Shown here: positions 59,881-64,000 of the stretch, one piece after another
How positions within the stretch are numbered: position 1 is the stretch's first letter
Layout of the letters: every line of letters begins with the position of its first letter
DNA from: JBQTHI01 sp052390035
GTDB lineage: Bacteria > Actinomycetota > Acidimicrobiia > Spongiisociales > ZC4RG35
Assembly (NCBI GenBank): GCA_052390035.1
Contig: JBQTHI010000007.1
Location: 28,155-92,154 of the forward strand
Reading direction: 5' to 3'
Length of the DNA: 64,000 bases
Translations under genes and position numbers: made by a program
The notes under the pieces: generated by a model
Told to the model about the DNA's origin: nothing
What the model saw: only the letters and a program-made list of their open reading frames with translations
The model's database searches: none

Positions 59881-60989
59881 CGAGTCCGGGGAGCCGCTCG
59901 GGAGGAATAAGGCGTCCCGTCGGGTCGGATCCAGGTGAGTGGCCCGTTCGGGTTACCTTCGATCCGCCAGCCCTGCTCATGAAGCATCCGGTGGTGTCTG
60001 GGGCATAACAAAATCAGGTTGTCGAGGTTGGTGGGACCCCCGTCGGACCAGAAGCGGATGTGGTGAGCGTTGACCCAGCGCCGGTGATGACAGCCCGGGA
60101 ACCTGCACCCTCCGTCTCGCTGCATCAACGCCCGACTCAGCCACCCGGGGATGGTGCGGCGGGCTCGACCGACCCCGATCGTGACGCCGTTGGGGTCTTC
60201 AACCGCCGTTTCGACCCGTCCGTCGCAGGAGAGGCGGCGGACGGTGTCGATCGAAAGCCCAGGGCCGTTTTCGATCTCCCCAGAGCCGATCGCCAGCGCT
60301 AGTGATTCTGCCGAAACATGGACCACCACCGTGGCCCGATCGGGATCGGAATCAGAGCCGAGGCTTTGGGAGGCAAGCTGGGTGAGAGCGTCCGCTGCCC
60401 TGACGTCAAAGGGATCACAAATACCGGTCTCGGGGTTCTTCCCGATCTGGTCGGCAAGGCGGTTGAGAGCGGTTTCGAAGATGGCGCCCTGCTCCTCGGG
60501 CAGCTGCCCGCGGTAATGGAGCATCCGATGGTCGGCATCCCAACTCATCTTGTGGCTGCGCTGGCAATGGACCTGGTTGCTCTCCGCCGCGGTGATCGTG
60601 CGGTGCCTCCTGGCCATCGCCTCGAGGCGAGATGCCGAGTGTTTGACTGCTTCCACAGCCCATTGCAGATCAGTTTCAGGGGTAGCGAGCCGGCAAACGA
60701 ACTTGACCTGGTCGAATGACAACCGGCCCTCGGCAAACTCGGCTCGCAAGGACGGCAGATTGACCAGGGCGTTGGCGGTCTCCACCCAGTCGTTGGCCGT
60801 TCGGAGGGTCAGACCGGATTGGAAGGTCAGCCAGGTGGCCATCGAGGCGGCGCCGTCAGCCCGCCAGGCTTCTGTCCTGTCGTACTCGACGACCAGATCA
60901 AGCAGGTTGGCGAGGCTGGAGTTTGTGGCCGCCTGCCACAGATCCATCTCGTCGGTCAGATAGTCGGGCGTCCTGGTTGTCGTTGCCAC
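59862..60989 (-). CDS. DUF222 domain HNH endonuclease
   Basis: 375 residues. N-terminal DUF222 helical region (about 1-220) and a C-terminal HNH nuclease (CRFPGCHHRRWVNAHHIRFWSDGGPTNLDNLILLCPRHHRMLHEQGW). This is the actinobacterial 13E12-type family, often present in several scattered copies and suspected to be mobile. Start GTG 60989. Its 3' end runs into the operator of the RES-Xre operon. Confidence 0.9.
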   Translation of the reverse strand: MATTTRTPDYLTDEMDLWQAATNSSLANLLDLVVEYDRTEAWRADGAASMATWLTFQSGLTLRTANDWVETANALVNLPSLRAEFAEGRLSFDQVKFVCRLATPETDLQWAVEAVKHSASRLEAMARRHRTITAAESNQVHCQRSHKMSWDADHRMLHYRGQLPEEQGAIFETALNRLADQIGKNPETGICDPFDVRAADALTQLASQSLGSDSDPDRATVVVHVSAESLALAIGSGEIENGPGLSIDTVRRLSCDGRVETAVEDPNGVTIGVGRARRTIPGWLSRALMQRDGGCRFPGCHHRRWVNAHHIRFWSDGGPTNLDNLILLCPRHHRMLHEQGWRIEGNPNGPLTWIRPDGTPYSSRAAPRTRFHLVR

Positions 60990-61052
60990 TCCGAACCCCT
61001 GTCAACGGAATGGGGAAGTAACGCTGAAAGTATCAGAGGGGTATGACAGATT

Positions 61053-61490
61053 TCAGTTCTCGATCTCGAGGGGACCCATCGGGTTGGGCTTCTTCTTTCG
61101 CTCTCTCCATTCGATTCGCCTAACCCGAAGTAGTGCGAGACCTCCCGCTTCCTCGATACTGAGTTGCTTAACCTTCGTACGCAGTACCCGGATGCAAACC
61201 GGTCCGGTTGCTGCCGATAGGATGTGTTCCCACTCGACGATTCCCTTGAACGCAACCAGGGCGAGTTCATCAACCCTGAACTGACGACCACGGGGATCGA
61301 TCCAAATCACTGACTCACCTTGTTCTTCACACAACAGAATCATGTCGTGATTAGATGTGACCACAACCTGACCTGTGGCCTTGGCGTGCGCGAGTATCCC
61401 GCGGTCCGAAGTTCCCTTCGGCGGAGCACCATCTTCGACATTACCTACGTGACTGGTGTTGAAACCCAGCTCCCGAAGAGCTCTCGCCAC
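61053..61490 (-). CDS. DUF5615 PIN-like toxin (VapC45-like), start uncertain
   Basis: 145 residues from GTG 61490, but the family starts about 20 residues earlier with a hydrophobic strand and the first catalytic Asp. Here that part (codons for VRLLFDEVLSPK, 61526-61491) is present and in frame, but there is no ATG, GTG or TTG between it and the TGA of the antitoxin (61562-61560), which is in the same frame. Only ACG (61553, 61550) and CTG (61520) are available; GAGGAG lies five bases before the second ACG. Later motif VVVTSNHDMILL gives the other acidic residues. Likely an RNase toxin paired with the DUF433 gene. Confidence 0.78.
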   Translation of the reverse strand: MARALRELGFNTSHVGNVEDGAPPKGTSDRGILAHAKATGQVVVTSNHDMILLCEEQGESVIWIDPRGRQFRVDELALVAFKGIVEWEHILSAATGPVCIRVLRTKVKQLSIEEAGGLALLRVRRIEWRERKKKPNPMGPLEIEN

Positions 61491-61559
61491 CTTTGGTGAG
61501 AGAACCTCGTCGAAAAGCAGTCGAACTCTTGGACGGTTGCGGCGAGCCGTCGTGACTCC

Positions 61560-62198
61560 TCAGGCAGCTCTTTCAAATGCCAACGCCTCCTCCACCTGCT
61601 CCAGGTCGAGTTCGTAATCCGCAGCAATGTCCTCCGGATCCTCGTTGGCATCCCTCAGGGCCGCCACAATCGCGGTCGGAATTCGCGTCCCATCGATGCA
61701 TGGTGAACCGGCCTGAACTTCGGGATTGATCCAAACACCATTCGTCGGCTTCCAAATCGCCGCCAGACCATCTGGTCCATACTCAAGTGGTCTTAGGTAC
61801 TTCTTGATCGTCGTTTGGAACGCCATTTGGCCCCTCTTGCCCACGTCAATCCATTCCCCAAACCGCCCGAAGAATGCGCCACCAGCAGTCGCCAAGGCCT
61901 TGTGAGCAAATGGGTAAGGCGTTCTAAGCTGTTCAGCTAGGTACTGCGCCCCAGAACTGATCTCGCTCTTTGGCACGTTCCGGTCAACGAGCTCAGAAAT
62001 CACCCATAAACTGATGAGATCGAGGAAGACATACAGAGGCTTTGTCGAGACCCGGTGCAGAGGCACCCGACCACCACTCCATCGGTCGATGGTTTCGGGA
62101 TCTCGCTTCACGAGCCTACTGACCTCGACTACGTCGTAAATGCCCCGGCCCAGAAGACCGCCAACTCTTGCTGATTGTTTGGACGTTGCGATGCTCAC
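61560..62198 (-). CDS. DUF433 antitoxin (VapB45-like)
   Basis: 212 residues. N-terminal MerR-like/HTH region (YDVVEVSRLVKRDPETIDRWSGG), a middle helical part and the C-terminal DUF433 helix-turn-helix (GSPCIDGTRIPTAIVAALRDANEDPEDIAADYELDLEQVEEALAF). Size and partner resemble Rv2018-Rv2019 of M. tuberculosis as far as I recall. Start GTG 62198, seven bases after TACGTT. Base composition looks less GC-rich than the core genes, fitting transfer. Confidence 0.82.
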   Translation of the reverse strand: MSIATSKQSARVGGLLGRGIYDVVEVSRLVKRDPETIDRWSGGRVPLHRVSTKPLYVFLDLISLWVISELVDRNVPKSEISSGAQYLAEQLRTPYPFAHKALATAGGAFFGRFGEWIDVGKRGQMAFQTTIKKYLRPLEYGPDGLAAIWKPTNGVWINPEVQAGSPCIDGTRIPTAIVAALRDANEDPEDIAADYELDLEQVEEALAFERAA

Positions 62199-62205
62199 CT
62201 TCCCG

Positions 62206-62211
62206 AACGTA
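62206..62211 (-). promoter_or_regulatory. -10 box for the DUF433/DUF5615 operon
   Basis: TACGTT on the minus strand, seven bases before GTG 62198. Confidence 0.4.
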
Positions 62212-62243
62212 ACGGGTGCTAGGGACCGATTCTGTCACGACCC

Positions 62244-63716
62244 TTAGGGATTCTCAGGCTCATTTTTCCCGAGACTGCTGGCAATCTCGGCGAACTGCGC
62301 CAAGGCGGCCTCGAGGTCTTCGGCGATCTCGGCAGCGATGACGGCCGGTGGCGGCAAGTTGTCAGCGTCTTCCAGGCTTTCGTCCCGAAGCCAGAAGATG
62401 TCGAGGCTGGCCTTGTCTCGCCCAAGCAGTTCTTCCAAAGTAAACCTGCGGAATCGCTCGGTTTCGACCCGGTCATGTCGATTCTCCGGGTTGTAGCAAC
62501 CGATAAAATCCTTCAGTGCTTCGTAGCTCAGGGGGTTCTGCTTGAGGGTGAAATGCTGGTTGGTTCTCAGGTCGTAAATCCAAAGGCTCTGAGTCCAGGG
62601 TTTTTCCCGACCGGGTTTGCGATCGAAGAAGAGGACGTTGGCCTTGACGCCCTGGGCGTAAAAGACCCCGGTCGGAAGTCTCAAAAGGGTGTGCACGTCG
62701 CACTCCTGGAGCAGCTTTCGCCGAACTGTCTCCCCTGCTCCCCCTTCGAACAGGACGTTATCGGGCACAACCACCGCTGCCCGCCCGTTGGTCTGGAGCA
62801 GAGTGCGGACGTGCTGGACGAAGTTGAGCTGCTTGTTGGAGGTGGTCGCCCAGAAGTCATCGCGCACCACCTGCAGTGACTCCCGGCTCGCTTCTCCATC
62901 TATGACGATCGTGATCGAAGACTTCTTTCCAAACGGCGGATTGGTCAGCACCATCGAGTAATGGTTCTCGGGCGCCGTCGCCAAAGAGTCGGCGACCTTG
63001 ATCGGGCTCTCGCCGTCCTCGTCGCCGATTCCTCGCAGCAGCATGTTCATGACCGCCAGGCGGGCGGTGTTGTCCACGATCTCGTTCCCGTTGAGCGCAT
63101 CGAACTTGAGGTGCTTCTTCTGATCGGGATCGAGATCGAGGTTTGAGATCCAATCGTGAGCGGCGATGAGGAAGCCGCCCGTCCCACAGGCCGGATCGTT
63201 GATGGTCTCGTCGGGACCGGGCCGCATCACCTCGACGATGGCCTTGATCAAGGCCCGGGGGGTGAAGTACTGACCGGCGCCGGACTTGAGGTCGGCGGCG
63301 TTCTTCTCCAACAGGCCCTCGTAGAGATCACCCTTGACGTCCGCGTCGAGGATGGTCCATGTCTCCTGGTCCATGAGGTCGACGATGAGGCGGCGCAGCT
63401 TGGCCGGGTCCTGGATCCGGTTTTGGGCCTTGCGGAAAACCACTCCGAGCATCCCGGTCCCTTTGCCGAGTTCGGTCAGGACGTGCCGGTAGTGGACCTC
63501 GAGATCATCTCCGTCCTTGGACTTGAGCGACGGCCACTCGAGACCAGCCGGAATAGTCGACGGGCGATTGAACGGCGGCTTGGTCTGCTCGTCCGCCATC
63601 TTGAGGAACAACAGATAAGTGAGCTGTTCCACGTAGTCGCCGTAGGACAAGCCATCGTCCCGGAGGACGTCGCAGTATGACCAAAGCTTGCGGACAAGGG
63701 TTTGGGGGTCACTCAA
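62244..63716 (-). CDS. hsdM: Type I restriction-modification methyltransferase subunit
   Basis: 490 residues. N-terminal HsdM helical domain (LVRKLWSYCDVLRDDGLSYGDYVEQLTYLLFLKMAD), SAM motif I NDPACGTGGFLIAAHDW and catalytic NPPFGKKS for N6-adenine methylation. Needs an HsdS subunit for site choice; none follows on this strand. Start TTG 63716 overlaps the upstream stop (TTGA), so it is coupled to the unknown gene at 63713. Confidence 0.93.
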   Translation of the reverse strand: MSDPQTLVRKLWSYCDVLRDDGLSYGDYVEQLTYLLFLKMADEQTKPPFNRPSTIPAGLEWPSLKSKDGDDLEVHYRHVLTELGKGTGMLGVVFRKAQNRIQDPAKLRRLIVDLMDQETWTILDADVKGDLYEGLLEKNAADLKSGAGQYFTPRALIKAIVEVMRPGPDETINDPACGTGGFLIAAHDWISNLDLDPDQKKHLKFDALNGNEIVDNTARLAVMNMLLRGIGDEDGESPIKVADSLATAPENHYSMVLTNPPFGKKSSITIVIDGEASRESLQVVRDDFWATTSNKQLNFVQHVRTLLQTNGRAAVVVPDNVLFEGGAGETVRRKLLQECDVHTLLRLPTGVFYAQGVKANVLFFDRKPGREKPWTQSLWIYDLRTNQHFTLKQNPLSYEALKDFIGCYNPENRHDRVETERFRRFTLEELLGRDKASLDIFWLRDESLEDADNLPPPAVIAAEIAEDLEAALAQFAEIASSLGKNEPENP

Positions 63717-64000
63717 CCGTTGGTCTCCGGCGGGCGAACGCTGTTCGACAGCAGAACTACAACTGATCCACTCATAACCGCATCAACGCCTAGCCGATCA
63801 CCCACCCCGGGGCCATCAAGAGATCGAAGTTCACCCTTTTCAATGACTCTTGAAAGCCTCCTTGCACCCTCGGCGATCGATGCGACGCATCGCCCCAAGT
63901 ATACCTGTCGACTGAACGCGTTTAGCCGCACTCGCCCGGGAGGCACTTCGTACGGCAAAGAGGCAGGACCTACAAAGTACCACTTGTCGGAAACGAAATG
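63713..64000 (-). CDS. Unrecognised gene upstream of hsdM (partial)
   Basis: Open frame from the right window edge (first readable residues HFVSDKWYFVGP) to TGA 63713, about 95 residues. It contains PPGRVRLNAFSRQVYLGRCVASIAEGARRLSRVIEKGE and ends NSVRPPETNG. It is not an obvious HsdS or HsdR end. Coupling to hsdM by a TTGA overlap suggests a shared role in the system. Its start is outside the window. Confidence 0.5.
   Translation of the reverse strand, partial: HFVSDKWYFVGPASLPYEVPPGRVRLNAFSRQVYLGRCVASIAEGARRLSRVIEKGELRSLDGPGVGDRLGVDAVMSGSVVVLLSNSVRPPETNG

Overview
The window reads as one continuous piece of chromosome from a high-GC actinobacterium, probably a deep-branching lineage such as an Acidimicrobiia relative (inferred from gene content; no 16S is present). 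Supporting signs are a WhiG-type sigma factor beside rpsB-tsf, an actinobacterial LexA box in front of imuA-imuB, a DUF222/HNH endonuclease, frequent GTG and TTG starts, and many genes whose -10 box lies only 6-8 bases before the start codon, which implies leaderless mRNAs. Genes are packed tightly, with 1-26 base overlaps; no gap exceeds 300 bases. No rRNA, tRNA, insertion sequence, CRISPR array or prophage was seen.

Layout. 1-5.2 kb: end of a plsC-like acyltransferase, SOS-controlled imuA-imuB, a DUF456 membrane protein, an Fpg/Nei glycosylase and an MFS transporter. 5.3-8.2 kb: a coupled three-gene operon of an uncharacterised protein, a methyltransferase and fumarylacetoacetase. 8.2-13.2 kb: a DUF6069 protein, an amidohydrolase, the proton-pumping pyrophosphatase hppA and a membrane protein. 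13.3-14.9 kb: ettA. 14.9-25.0 kb (minus strand): the transcription/translation operon rimP-nusA-infB-ylxP-rbfA-nrnA-truB-ribF, then rpsO-pnp. 25.1-27.0 kb: serC and fdhD, divergent. 27.0-40.5 kb (minus): yifB-dprA-xerC-whiG, rpsB-tsf-pyrH-frr-cdsA-dxr-rseP-ispG and proS, joining DNA uptake and recombination, ribosome assembly, phospholipid and isoprenoid synthesis. 40.6-43.4 kb: an enoyl-CoA hydratase, two tiny genes and an ABC exporter lie between yifB and yraN. 43.4-51.0 kb (minus): yraN, lepB, rplS, trmD, then an acyl-CoA dehydrogenase and a ribbon-helix-helix/DUF4097 operon where rimM would be expected, a divergent Gmad2 lipoprotein, and khpA-rpsP-ffh. 51-59 kb: ppc, a molybdopterin oxidoreductase and the pyrimidine/deoxyribose salvage operon upp-deoB-deoA.

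59-64 kb is accessory: a RES/Xre toxin-antitoxin pair with a clear operator, a DUF222 HNH nuclease, a DUF433/DUF5615 (VapBC45-like) pair, and a type I restriction-modification methyltransferase coupled to an unrecognised gene cut by the window end.

The most interesting signals are: (1) the DUF5615 toxin frame, which has no ordinary start codon before its catalytic Asp and is in frame with the antitoxin's TGA; (2) the ribbon-helix-helix/DUF4097 operon, with a consensus-like promoter buried in palindromes and a short leader ORF; (3) a TATAAT box centred in a perfect inverted repeat ahead of rimP-nusA-infB; (4) a 14-bp perfect hairpin between rpsO and pnp; (5) missing rimM and rnhB in otherwise canonical neighbourhoods; and (6) widespread leaderless promoter geometry.
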